Origin: G963665495 sp963677785
Lineage (GTDB): Bacteria; Desulfobacterota; Desulfovibrionia; Desulfovibrionales; Desulfovibrionaceae
DNA length: 64,000 nucleotides
NCBI GenBank assembly: GCA_963677785.2
Contig: CAXXDH010000003.1
Coordinates: 1,426,001 to 1,490,000 of the forward strand
Direction of reading: 5' to 3'
The translations under genes and the position numbers were made by a program. Positions 26,256 to 34,661 of this stretch are shown one piece after another (the stretch's first letter is position 1; every line of letters starts with the position of its first letter). Below the pieces are notes generated by a model. It saw only the letters and a list, made by a program, of their open reading frames with translations, made no database searches and was not told the origin of the DNA.

Positions 26256-27965
26256 CTACGGCTGCAAGCGTGTGTCCAGCCAGTTGAGAATGGCTTCTCC
26301 GGAAGCCATGGGCGCGCCGAGCTGGCAGTGGAACTGGCAGCCCTGGGATGCGTCGAATTCGTGATAGGTCTTTTTGCCCGGCAGCGCTTTGTAAAAAATC
26401 TTGCACTGTTCCTTGGAGGCCGCGACCTGGTCCTGGCTGGAATTCAGTACGAGCATTTCCGTCGATATGTTTTCGATTTGTCCTTTCAGGGTGTAGCGGC
26501 TCAGCTTTTCAAACAATTCGCAAGGCGTTTCGACCTGGAAAGTCCAGAACATCTGGTTGATGAACTGGTTCAGATCCGCTTGCTTGTCCATTTCCTCCAG
26601 CACCTGCTGGTTGATCTTGTCGGAACACTGGCCGGCTTTCACTGCCTGTTTCACGCTGTCGTCGAATTTCGTCATGGTGCCGTCGAAAACGCTGAATACG
26701 CCGCTGTCCACCACGCCGTAGCTGATGCGCTTTTCATGCGCCAGAGCCCTGGGCGTCAGATAGCCGCCCATGGAGTAGCCCAGCAGCGCGACGCGTTTGG
26801 CGTCCGTTTCGGGCAACGTCAGGGCAAAGTCCACCACAGGGGTGACCACCTTTTCCCAGTCGTGGCGGAAAGGCAGCTTTTGTTCATAGATCACCTCGCC
26901 CTGGCCAGGCCCTTCGAAAATCAGGCAGTTGTAGCCGTGCTGAACCGCCTCGGCGCCGATGATGAAGTACAGGTCCTCGGCCGTGCCGTCGAGTCCGGTC
27001 TGGATCAGCAGTGTGGGGCGTTTTTTGCCGCTGTCGTCGGGAGTCAGCAGATAGCCGGGCAAGGTGGTTTTTTCGTATGGAATGCGTACGGGCTTGATGC
27101 GGCCGTTGGAGAGCGCGGCGGCTTTCAGGAAAGTGTCGCGGCCGTTTTTCCAGGCGTTGTAACCGCGCGGGTCGTTGTTGAAAAAATACACGGCAGCGGC
27201 GCGAAAGTAGTTGGAAGCGCGGAAATAGGCCTGCTGCGCGCTGCGGACATGCCCCTGGGACGCAAAGGCTTCGGCCTTGGCCAGCACGGTCCCGGCCATG
27301 TTGTTCCAGGCCTCGTACCAGCTCTCCTTGTCGAAATCCTTCACCTGGCTGGTGATGGTCAGCAGTTCGCCGATGTCCGACCCGCCGGTGGCCGCCAGGC
27401 CGAAGCGCCACAGGCATTGGAACGTGAACGCGGCGTCGTTGAAAAGAAATTTGTCCAATTCGCGGTCTTCCATGGGGCGTGGATCGTTGTTGGGCCGGCC
27501 GCGGTAGCGGTCCCAATTGGTGATGTCTCCGGCAATGTAGACCTGCCCGGGCAGGGGAAAATGGGTGTGGATGAACAGCCACTTGCGGTCCGCGTGCGCA
27601 TTGTCCACCAGGGCGTCGGCCACGGCGCGCATCAGGCCGTGCACGTCGTCGTCGCTGAAAAAGGACGGGACATAGAGGTCCACGAACACGGGCTTGTCGG
27701 TTTTTTTCCCTTCGTACACAATGGAGTCGAAGGTCTGCCAGAAATAGGTGATGAAGGATTCCTTGAGGCCGGTGGCTTTGCTGACATCCTTGCCCACTTT
27801 GGCCAGGACCGCGTCGATATCGAAGTCGACGGGCAGGGAGGTGATTTTGACCATGGGGTCTTCAGGGACGGTTCCCGCCCGGACCGCCGGGGCGGGACAT
27901 AAGACAATGGCCAGTATCAGGGTCATGGCAGGTACGATGAAGAGAAAGGAACGGACTGCCTGCAT
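26256..27965 (-). CDS. Exported alpha/beta hydrolase (FrsA/DUF1100-like), copy 2, with long N-terminal domain
   Basis: The 569-residue protein has a signal peptide (about 1-30, ending PAVRA). An N-terminal domain of some 240 residues has no family I recognise, and an alpha/beta hydrolase core related to the next gene follows: IQTGLDGTAEDLYF, FEGPGQGE, the nucleophile elbow GYSMGG, and a late FHC His. Shared segments with copy 1 (IPYEKTTLPGYLL against IPFEDTVLPGYFQ) show a tandem duplication followed by divergence. It is periplasmic. The substrate is unknown. The ATG follows AAAAGGAAAA. Confidence 0.82.
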   Translation of the reverse strand: MQAVRSFLFIVPAMTLILAIVLCPAPAVRAGTVPEDPMVKITSLPVDFDIDAVLAKVGKDVSKATGLKESFITYFWQTFDSIVYEGKKTDKPVFVDLYVPSFFSDDDVHGLMRAVADALVDNAHADRKWLFIHTHFPLPGQVYIAGDITNWDRYRGRPNNDPRPMEDRELDKFLFNDAAFTFQCLWRFGLAATGGSDIGELLTITSQVKDFDKESWYEAWNNMAGTVLAKAEAFASQGHVRSAQQAYFRASNYFRAAAVYFFNNDPRGYNAWKNGRDTFLKAAALSNGRIKPVRIPYEKTTLPGYLLTPDDSGKKRPTLLIQTGLDGTAEDLYFIIGAEAVQHGYNCLIFEGPGQGEVIYEQKLPFRHDWEKVVTPVVDFALTLPETDAKRVALLGYSMGGYLTPRALAHEKRISYGVVDSGVFSVFDGTMTKFDDSVKQAVKAGQCSDKINQQVLEEMDKQADLNQFINQMFWTFQVETPCELFEKLSRYTLKGQIENISTEMLVLNSSQDQVAASKEQCKIFYKALPGKKTYHEFDASQGCQFHCQLGAPMASGEAILNWLDTRLQP

Positions 27966-28053
27966 TGCGTTTTCCTTTTGTGTTATAGTTTTTTTGTATC
28001 TATTGCCTCGTTATTTTAGCTACATGAGAATTGTTGCCGGATAAAGACAAAAT

Positions 28054-29778
28054 TCACTCCATTTCTTTTCCGGCTTCAATAAGCTTGCCGCGGTAGGCCG
28101 CGAAAATCATTTTTTCCGTGACCAGGCCCACGTAGTCGTTGCCGTCCAGGATGGGAATTGCCGGGGCGTCGCGCATCTGCATGGCGCGGAGGATGGTATC
28201 AACCGTGCTGTTGAGCTGGGCGCTGATGTCCTTGTGGCTGAGAATGTTGTCCACGGTCAGTTTCTGGGTCTGCTGGTCCCAGAGGCCCGGGCGGGCCTGG
28301 CGGACTTCGATCAGGCCCAAACATTTGCCGGATTTGGCGTCCAGTACGGGAAAAACGCTTTCCGTGTGCTGCGAGAGAAATTCTATGAATTCGGAGACCT
28401 TCATGTCGGAAGGCACGGTGGGCCTGTCCGTACTCAGGACGTCCACCAGCTTGAGGTCCGCGAGCACTCTGGCATCGGTACGCGGCCGGAGCAGTTTGCC
28501 GGTTTCGACCAGGTCGCGCAGGTAGAACGAGGCGGGCTCGAACATGCGGGTAAAAAAGGCCGTGGTAAAGGCCACGGCGATGACCGAAACCGAGAGATGA
28601 TACCCGCCCGTGATTTCCATGATCAGGAAAATGGCGGTTAGGGGCGCCTGCATCACGCCGCCCACTATGGCGGCCATGCCCAGCAGGGCAAAGCTGCTCT
28701 CGCTGGCCCTGATGCAATGGGGCCAGAGAGTAGTGGCCACGCGGTAGAAGCTCAGCCCGCTCAGGCTGCCGATGACCAGGCAGGGGGCGAAGATGCCGCC
28801 AGCGCCTCCGCTGCCCAGCGTCAGACAGGTGGCCAGCAGTTTGGCCAGGGCCAGCAAAAAAAGAAACAGCAGCGAATCGCCGTAATAGCTGTGTATGGTG
28901 TGCTGAATGGTCTGGTAGCCTTCGCCCAGCGCATCCGGCAGCCAGAAGCCGATGACGCCGACCAGCACGCCCCCGGCCACGGGCCGCAGCCATTGCGGAA
29001 GCCGGAGTATTTCCGTGCCTTTTTTGATGCCGCGCAATCCGCGCATCAGGACCACGGAAACCAGCGTGGAGCAGAGCACCATGAGAAAAAGCGCGAGGAA
29101 ATCCCTGGGAGCGAGACTGGTGTAGGGAGCGACGAACGGAACGATGTCGCCTTTGAGGACCCGGGTGAGCTCCGCGGCCACCACGGAGGTGATGGCGATG
29201 GGCACCAGGTTGAAGGCCGACCATTCGCCCATGATCACTTCCACGGAAAAGATCATGCCCGTGACCGGCGCGTTGAAGATGGCGGCGATGCCTCCGGCCG
29301 CGCCGCAGCCCACCAGAGTTTCGCGCAGTCTGTGGTCAAAATGGAAGAACCGGGCCACATTGGAGCCCAGGGCCGCGCCGCTGGCCACAATGGGCGCTTC
29401 CGGCCCCGCGGACCCGCCGGATGCTATGGTCAGCAGGCTGGCTATCAATCCGCTGAAAATGGCCTTGGGGCTGATGCGTCCGCCTCCCGTACAGACGCTG
29501 GCGATGACTTTGGGCACGCCGTGGCCTTCGGGTTCGTGGAAGGCGAAGTGGGTGATCAGCCAGGCCAGCCCCGCGCCGAGGCCGGGAAAGAATACGTATT
29601 GCCATGGCGCGGCCCGCAGCGAGCCAAGCCAGGAGCTGAGAATCTCCAGGCCGGATGTGAACCCGGTGGCGGCCAGGGCGGCGCCGGCCCCGACCAGGGC
29701 CGAGACAAGCAGAACCAGCGCCCCGTGTCCCGCATGGGGTTGATAATACGGCGACTTATGCGCGTCGGAATCTTTCAT
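28054..29778 (-). CDS. CLC-family chloride channel/transporter with CBS pair
   Basis: This 574-residue CLC protein has about ten membrane segments and two C-terminal CBS domains (about 430-560). Family signatures are visible: EGHGVPKV (helix D, anion-binding loop), GGSAGPEAPI (helix F), and GSGGAGGIFAPCL (helix N). At the gating-glutamate position of the GxEGP motif it has Ala (G122-S-A124-G-P), so proton-coupled exchange as in E. coli ClcA is unlikely and a channel-like mode is suggested. The CBS pair probably senses nucleotides. The ribosome site is weak. The protein is in the inner membrane. Confidence 0.9.
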   Translation of the reverse strand: MKDSDAHKSPYYQPHAGHGALVLLVSALVGAGAALAATGFTSGLEILSSWLGSLRAAPWQYVFFPGLGAGLAWLITHFAFHEPEGHGVPKVIASVCTGGGRISPKAIFSGLIASLLTIASGGSAGPEAPIVASGAALGSNVARFFHFDHRLRETLVGCGAAGGIAAIFNAPVTGMIFSVEVIMGEWSAFNLVPIAITSVVAAELTRVLKGDIVPFVAPYTSLAPRDFLALFLMVLCSTLVSVVLMRGLRGIKKGTEILRLPQWLRPVAGGVLVGVIGFWLPDALGEGYQTIQHTIHSYYGDSLLFLFLLALAKLLATCLTLGSGGAGGIFAPCLVIGSLSGLSFYRVATTLWPHCIRASESSFALLGMAAIVGGVMQAPLTAIFLIMEITGGYHLSVSVIAVAFTTAFFTRMFEPASFYLRDLVETGKLLRPRTDARVLADLKLVDVLSTDRPTVPSDMKVSEFIEFLSQHTESVFPVLDAKSGKCLGLIEVRQARPGLWDQQTQKLTVDNILSHKDISAQLNSTVDTILRAMQMRDAPAIPILDGNDYVGLVTEKMIFAAYRGKLIEAGKEME

Positions 29779-29911
29779 ACGATATCAAGGTAGCAAACGT
29801 ACTATGTTTTTGCAAAAGAGTAAGGTTGCCGGCTGTATGTGTTCTTTTTGCGTATGCGGTGGCTTATACTGACAATGACGTATTTTTTACGGCAAAGTAC
29901 GCTTTTCCCTG

Positions 29912-30030
29912 TTGACTGTCAGTAAGGGGTGCTTATTGTAATAGGTATCTGGGACGTTTGTGATGAGAGGAGTTCCCGGCGGATCACAATATAAAATAAT
30001 GATACACGCCGGTCCATCACACGGCGTTTT
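29912..30030 (+). ncRNA. Candidate structured RNA with alternative hairpins
   Basis: A possible promoter (TTGACT at 29912 and TATTGT at 29934) precedes TTGTGAT/ATCACAA arms (29958-29964, 29983-29989). CCGGCG near 29977 can pair with CGCCGG at 30008, and this excludes a terminator-like hairpin ACGCCG/CGGCGT plus TTTT (30006-30030). The loop of that terminator contains CATCACA, complementary to TGTGATG at 29960. Such mutually exclusive pairings are typical of attenuators or riboswitches. I recognise no known class. Confidence 0.3.
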
Positions 30031-30042
30031 GGATAGCACCAT

Positions 30043-30066
30043 GCGCGGGGCGTGTCAGCCCCGCGC
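30043..30066. terminator. GC-rich hairpin
   Basis: GCGCGGGGC and GCCCCGCGC form a nine-base perfect stem around a six-base loop. There is no T-run, so termination strength is uncertain. On the minus strand the stop of the small frame at 30055-30165 falls in its loop region. Confidence 0.45.
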
Positions 30067-30165
30067 GTCGTTTGTCTCTCCAGCCCGAATGCGCCTCATT
30101 TGCCTGTGATGACCAATGGTTGCATCCGCAACCTGTTTATCTGAATCAGAACAACAATCCCCCAT
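30055..30165 (-). CDS. Possible 36-residue peptide with a Cys-Cys motif
   Basis: A minus-strand ATG at 30165 follows GGAGA with eight-base spacing and opens 36 codons beginning MGDCCSDSDKQVADATIGHH and ending in an Arg-rich tail. Its stop lies within the loop of the hairpin at 30043-30066. It sits 277 bases upstream of the CLC gene on the same strand. The ribosome site is the only support. It may be chance. Confidence 0.25.
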   Translation of the reverse strand: MGDCCSDSDKQVADATIGHHRQMRRIRAGETNDARG

Positions 30166-30281
30166 ATCCGGATTCTCCGGCTGCTGGAACGGCGGTCGGG
30201 AAGGAATGCATGGACATCCGTTGATTTTTGCAGCAGAGAGATCCAAAATCAATGGAACACGTCTGCAACAAGGAGAACAGG

Positions 30282-30854
30282 GTGAAGAAAGCGTTGATCA
30301 TCAACGGCAGCCCGCGTACGGGCAATAGCGCCTTTATGGGTGGCATTGTGGCCGAGGAGGCCGCCAAGGCCGGCTGGGAGAAAAAGAACGTGCGTCTGAA
30401 TTCGTTGCAGTACAAGGGCTGCCAGGCCTGCAACCGCTGCAAGACCAAGCTGGCCAAATGCGCTGTGGACGACGACCTGGCCGCCGTGCTGGAATGGATG
30501 CGCGAGGCGGACCTGCTGGTCCTGGCGTCGCCCGTCTATTACGGGGACGTGACATCGCAGCTGAAAGGCTTCATCGACCGGACCTTCAGTTTCCTGCGTC
30601 CGGAATATTACTGCCGTCCCGATCCCAGCCGCCTGGAGCCTGGGAAAAAGCTCCTGTTCCTTTTTTCCCAGGGCAATTCCGCACCCTATGCCTTTGACGA
30701 CATTTTTTACCGTTACGAGCGCTTTTTCAAGGTTTACGGCTACGACCCGATTCGCCAGGTCCGCGCCCTGGGCGTATACGGCCCCAAGGATGCGGCCAAC
30801 AGGGAGCAGCTGATTGGAACGGTCAGGGAAACCGCCCTGGAGCTGCTTTGCTGA
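30282..30854 (+). CDS. NAD(P)H-dependent FMN reductase / flavodoxin-fold oxidoreductase
   Basis: The 190-residue protein begins KKALIINGSPRTGNS, the FMN phosphate-binding loop of the NADPH-dependent FMN reductase/iron-sulphur flavoprotein family. It continues with GCQACNRCKTKLAKC (a Cys cluster at the position of the iron-sulphur flavoprotein motif) and LASPVYYGDVTSQLKGFIDR (flavin ring loop). I chose the GTG at 30282 because AAGGAG lies six bases upstream; ATG 30252 is possible but lacks a site. It probably reduces flavins or quinones. It is divergent from CLC and convergent with the NAS-like pair. Confidence 0.85.
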   Translation: MKKALIINGSPRTGNSAFMGGIVAEEAAKAGWEKKNVRLNSLQYKGCQACNRCKTKLAKCAVDDDLAAVLEWMREADLLVLASPVYYGDVTSQLKGFIDRTFSFLRPEYYCRPDPSRLEPGKKLLFLFSQGNSAPYAFDDIFYRYERFFKVYGYDPIRQVRALGVYGPKDAANREQLIGTVRETALELLC

Positions 30855-30952
30855 ACACAGTCCGTACCACATCCGGCAGTTTTTAGCGTCTTTTGTTCTG
30901 CCAAGCTGTGTTTCTGGTGCGGGCCTTGTATCAAGGTGAAAATGCGCCAGTG

Positions 30953-31771
30953 TCAGAGCCTTTCCAGAAATACGCAGGTGTTGATGACCGGCGGTTCGGG
31001 CTGCACCCGTGCCAGTTCTTTGAAGCCCGCGGGCGCCTGATGCAGGGTGGCGGCGTTGATCAGCCTGCGCATGGCTTTTTCGTGTGTACGGAAACTGACC
31101 CGCGCGCCTGCGGGCAGGACGGCGGCGAGGTGGGTGAAAATTTCGTCTTTGGGTTCGGCGGCCGAGGCCACCATGAGCAGGTCCACGGGGGTGTCTTCTC
31201 TGTCTGCGAGAGGCAGGGAGAAATGGTCGCCGTGGCGGATCTCGACGCGTCGCTCCAGGCCCAGCCGCTCGATGACCTGGCGCGAAAGAGCGATACGCTC
31301 TTCCTGCTGTTCGATGCCCAGGCCCAGCTGCGCGTCCGTGCCGCTGCAAAGCATGATCAGGGACAGGGGCAGCGGACCCGACCCCAGAAACAACACCCGT
31401 TGTCCGGGCTGTAGTCCGGCGCCGCGGCGTTCCATGGCGGCCAGGGCCACGTAATTGGGGTAGAAGCGGAAGCCTCGCAGGTATTCCCACGGGTCCGGCG
31501 CGTCGAGCAGGGCCCGGGCCCGTTCGGTTTCCAGGCGCGGACCGTAGAGGTTGCGCAGGTGGTCGATGGCGGCGATGGCCGGAGTCAGAACCGGGTCGGC
31601 CTGCAGGGCGTCCACGTCGGCTTCGGGCATTTCCAGGTCCGCGAGCGCGTAGATTCGCTTGAAAGCCGCGTCCAGGGGCTCCTTGGGGCCTTGGCGTACG
31701 GCGTCGTCGTCCAGGAGGGCGATGGCTTCATGAATGGCCAGCAGTTCGTCGCGGATGGCGTTCTTGTCCAC
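30953..31771 (-). CDS. Nicotianamine synthase-like protein 1
   Basis: Nicotianamine synthases condense aminobutyrate units from S-adenosylmethionine to make metal-chelating nicotianamine or, in bacteria (CntL), opine-metallophore intermediates. The 272-residue protein shows the NAS core: DPWEYLRGFRFYPNYVAL (family NPWxxLxxFxxYxNY), and the SAM loop RVLFLGSGPLPLSLIMLCSG (G130-S-G-P-L-P-L), followed by a Rossmann fold. It starts at a GTG with GGAG upstream, 30 bases after the second NAS-like gene. No opine dehydrogenase (CntM) is nearby. The product may be nicotianamine-like; the chemistry is inferred. Confidence 0.78.
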   Translation of the reverse strand: MDKNAIRDELLAIHEAIALLDDDAVRQGPKEPLDAAFKRIYALADLEMPEADVDALQADPVLTPAIAAIDHLRNLYGPRLETERARALLDAPDPWEYLRGFRFYPNYVALAAMERRGAGLQPGQRVLFLGSGPLPLSLIMLCSGTDAQLGLGIEQQEERIALSRQVIERLGLERRVEIRHGDHFSLPLADREDTPVDLLMVASAAEPKDEIFTHLAAVLPAGARVSFRTHEKAMRRLINAATLHQAPAGFKELARVQPEPPVINTCVFLERL

Positions 31772-31801
31772 GTTCTTCTCCGGAAAATTTTTGTGCAGCG
31801 G

Positions 31802-32674
31802 TCAGGGCAGCAGGCAGACAATGGTATTGTTGACCCGTCCGGTGGGTTCGACCCGGCTGCGAAGCGAGAAGCCCGCATGGTCTTCCGGCGCAACAGGCCT
31901 GCTGAGCACGGCGCGCATGCCGGTGTAGGTCCGGTAGATGACCGGGGTAGCGGTCCCGTGCAGCGCGTCGTGTAAAAACGAGAAAATGCGTTTCTTGGGT
32001 TCGGCCAGGGCGGCCAGGAGTACGCAGTCGAAGCGCTCGCCCGCCAGGACGCTTTCGTCCCCGCGGACAATGGAGACGTGCTCCGCCAGGCCCAGGCGGC
32101 TGACCACCCGGCGCGAGAGATCCACGGCCTGGGCGTCGCTGTCCACGCAAACGCAATCGATGCCGTAGAGGTCGGCCAGCAGAATGCCCGACAGAGGCAC
32201 CGGACCGCTGCCGATGAAGGCCACCCGTTCGGGCCGCTCCAGGGGCAGCCCTTCCACCTGGCTGCGCATCAGGGCCTCGTAGCGCGGGTACAGGGCAAAC
32301 ACGCGCAGCACTTCCCAGGGATTGTCCGCGCCGAGGATGGCATGGGCCAGACCGCGCTCGTGCAGGCTGAAAAAAAGCGTATAGTAGGAACGAATGGTGG
32401 GCAGCATCCGGCCCACTTCCAGATCGGCCAGAATGGCTTCACTGAGGCTTTGCTCCACATGCAGGTGGGCCACGTCGTCCAGCACCAGATAGAGCTGGTA
32501 GAGTTCGGGCATGCTCAAGCCCGCCAGGGCCGCGTCGTCGTAGCTCTGGATGGTCTCGTAAAAGGAGCGCAGATGGCCAACCACGAGCTTTTTGCTCCGT
32601 TCGCAGGCCGCGCAGCATCCGGAAAAATCCGCGTCGGATATCTCATGGTTGTGCTTGTAGATGAAATCATGCAT
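31802..32674 (-). CDS. Nicotianamine synthase-like protein 2
   Basis: This 290-residue paralogue of the next gene carries NPWEVLRVFALYPRYEAL and the SAM loop VAFIGSGPVPLSGILLADL (G155-S-G-P-V-P-L). An N-terminal cluster GCCAAC (C20, C21, C24), absent from copy 1, could bind metal. The two copies have diverged well beyond recent duplication, so they may make a heterodimer or act in sequence. The start (ATG 32674) has no strong ribosome site. The 97-base gap to the AOR gene shows no clear terminator, so one transcript with AOR is possible. Confidence 0.75.
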   Translation of the reverse strand: MHDFIYKHNHEISDADFSGCCAACERSKKLVVGHLRSFYETIQSYDDAALAGLSMPELYQLYLVLDDVAHLHVEQSLSEAILADLEVGRMLPTIRSYYTLFFSLHERGLAHAILGADNPWEVLRVFALYPRYEALMRSQVEGLPLERPERVAFIGSGPVPLSGILLADLYGIDCVCVDSDAQAVDLSRRVVSRLGLAEHVSIVRGDESVLAGERFDCVLLAALAEPKKRIFSFLHDALHGTATPVIYRTYTGMRAVLSRPVAPEDHAGFSLRSRVEPTGRVNNTIVCLLP

Positions 32675-32771
32675 GGCCCAGCCAATCTAAGGTTTTCCAG
32701 AGGCGATTACCAGAGCCGCCAGTAAAAAAAACTGGATTTAAAACCTGACGGAAGTGGGATAAACGGATTTT

Positions 32772-34661
32772 CTATTCGGGCAGCTTCCCCACTTTTTCCA
32801 GGGCGTCCGCGACGTCTTTCAGGTCCAGGCGTTCCAGCGTGGCCCGGGTCGGCCTTCCTGAATCCCTGTCCCAGCCGCGGCGGGTGTAATAGGCGTCAAC
32901 CATTTTGTTGAATTTTTCCTCGTCAATGACGATGCGTTGGGTCGCGTCCGGACGTTTGAACCACGGCAGGATTTCGTTCAGCTCGATTTCCCGGTTTCGG
33001 CCGTGATTGCGTACCAACAGTGCCCGTTGCATGTTCTTGTTGCGTTCCCCAACCCGGTCCAGGGCCGCCTCATCGACTTCAACGCCCGTGACTGCCGCGA
33101 ACAGAAGGCTTTCGGCATCGGATTTTTTCGGGAGTGGAAAGGACCAGTCGCACAGGGTCAGGCTGGACTTGAGCTCCGAACGATTTTCGTTCCAGATGGC
33201 GATATCCGGTCCTTTGGGACTGTCATAGGGAGCGTCGTTGAACTCCCGCATCCAGTCGTCCCTGGCAACGATATGCGTGTCGTTCAGCGGGTCGCGGGCT
33301 GCGGTCATCCACACCAGGGCCTCCAGCAGCCAGTGGGGAAAGGTGCGGCTGGCATGAATGCCCCTTCCGCTCCAGTGGCCCGCGTATCCCCAAGCCTGCT
33401 GCAAGCTGATTTTTGTCGGCACGTTGCGCCGGCCTTTATACAGGGTTTCGCCGTACTGTTCTTTTCCCAGCTCTGCAATGGCTCGTGAAACCCCCTCTGC
33501 CAACAGGTCGCCGATTCCCTCCCGGTATGTGACGACCTTCAGAAAGCGCATCCACCATTCGGGCTTGTCCGGAGCAACGGGCTTGATGCACTCGAAACGC
33601 GGATCCGTCAGGACGCCTTCCTGAAATCCCATGACCAGCCACGGGACCATGCCGGCCAGCACTTCCCATTCGTTCAGGCCGTACTGGTTCATCATTTCAG
33701 TGGCTTCGAAGCCACCTTCAAACCCCTGCCACCACAAGGGCCAATCGTATCCCATGGGGTGCTGCCAGCCGATGGTGTAGGGACCGACGCAGCCCCATCG
33801 CCCTGAATGCAGCCCCGCGCGTGTTTTCCTGGGCACGGAGCGGAATTCGAACCAACAGGCACGATCGCAGGCGTGGGTGCAGGACGTATGGTTCCGGGAG
33901 TAGGGCACATGGGCTACGGGTTCCTTGTCGTAGATCCATTTCCCGTCACGTTCGGTCGGGCCTTTTTTGGGGGCGGGCGCCAGTTCGCGCCGCAGGTCGA
34001 GCAATGCCTTCGGGTGGGCGATCCGGACTTTTCCCGTTCCTTTGACGCACAGTCCCTTCAAATTTTTGGATCCGGCCACGCCGCCGAAGCCCCCTTGTCC
34101 GGCCGCGTTTTCCGTATCGCTGAGCAGTACGGCGATACGGGAGCGGTTTTCTCCTGCCGGGCCAATGACCAGGGAGCGCGTATCGTTCCCGTGGATTTCC
34201 TTGAGTTTTTTCTGGGCGTCAAAGGTTCCCAGCCCCCACAGTCTTCGCGCATCGCGGATTTCCACCTCGTCGTCGTTGATCCACAGGTAGACCGGTGAAG
34301 CTGCGGCCCCGCTGATGACAATGGAATCGTAGCCCGCGTACTTGAGTTCGGCGCCGAACCAGCCGCCCACGCCGGAGTGCGCGTACATGGGGGGAATGCT
34401 CTGGGCCGCGATGCCGCCGATTTCCATGCGTCCCGAAGTGGGTGCAAGGGTTCCGGTCAAAGGGCCGACAGAGATGAGCAATCGGTTTTCAGGGTCGAAC
34501 GGACCGGTGTTCAGGGGAATTTCATCCCAGGCCAGGCGGTGGTTGAGTCCTTTTCCGCCCAGGTATTTCTGGACAAGACGGGTTCCGTCGACCGTTTCCG
34601 TGGTCCCGGCGCTCAAGTCCACTTTCAGGATTTTGCCGGTCCAGCCGTACAACCGGCTCAT
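32772..34661 (-). CDS. Aldehyde:ferredoxin oxidoreductase-family tungsten/molybdenum enzyme
   Basis: The family binds a tungsto- or molybdo-bispterin and one [4Fe-4S] cluster. The 629-residue protein starts LYGWTGKILKVDLSAG and shows KYLGGKGLNHRLAWDE, the pterin-binding MEIGGIAAQS and GPAGENRSRIAVLLSD. Cluster cysteines appear as SCTHACDRAC (CX3CX3C; classical AORs have CX2CX3C) plus a late LCDW. This places it in a divergent branch, perhaps BamB-like, rather than classical AOR; the substrate is unknown. ATG 34661 overlaps the ferredoxin stop (ATGA) and follows GGAGG, so the two are translationally coupled. It has no signal peptide. Confidence 0.88.
   Translation of the reverse strand: MSRLYGWTGKILKVDLSAGTTETVDGTRLVQKYLGGKGLNHRLAWDEIPLNTGPFDPENRLLISVGPLTGTLAPTSGRMEIGGIAAQSIPPMYAHSGVGGWFGAELKYAGYDSIVISGAAASPVYLWINDDEVEIRDARRLWGLGTFDAQKKLKEIHGNDTRSLVIGPAGENRSRIAVLLSDTENAAGQGGFGGVAGSKNLKGLCVKGTGKVRIAHPKALLDLRRELAPAPKKGPTERDGKWIYDKEPVAHVPYSRNHTSCTHACDRACWFEFRSVPRKTRAGLHSGRWGCVGPYTIGWQHPMGYDWPLWWQGFEGGFEATEMMNQYGLNEWEVLAGMVPWLVMGFQEGVLTDPRFECIKPVAPDKPEWWMRFLKVVTYREGIGDLLAEGVSRAIAELGKEQYGETLYKGRRNVPTKISLQQAWGYAGHWSGRGIHASRTFPHWLLEALVWMTAARDPLNDTHIVARDDWMREFNDAPYDSPKGPDIAIWNENRSELKSSLTLCDWSFPLPKKSDAESLLFAAVTGVEVDEAALDRVGERNKNMQRALLVRNHGRNREIELNEILPWFKRPDATQRIVIDEEKFNKMVDAYYTRRGWDRDSGRPTRATLERLDLKDVADALEKVGKLPE

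Noticed and set aside
26127..27902. Long plus-strand frame opposite the second alpha/beta hydrolase
   Set aside because: It overlaps a protein with clear signal peptide and catalytic motifs, and its translation shows no domain.
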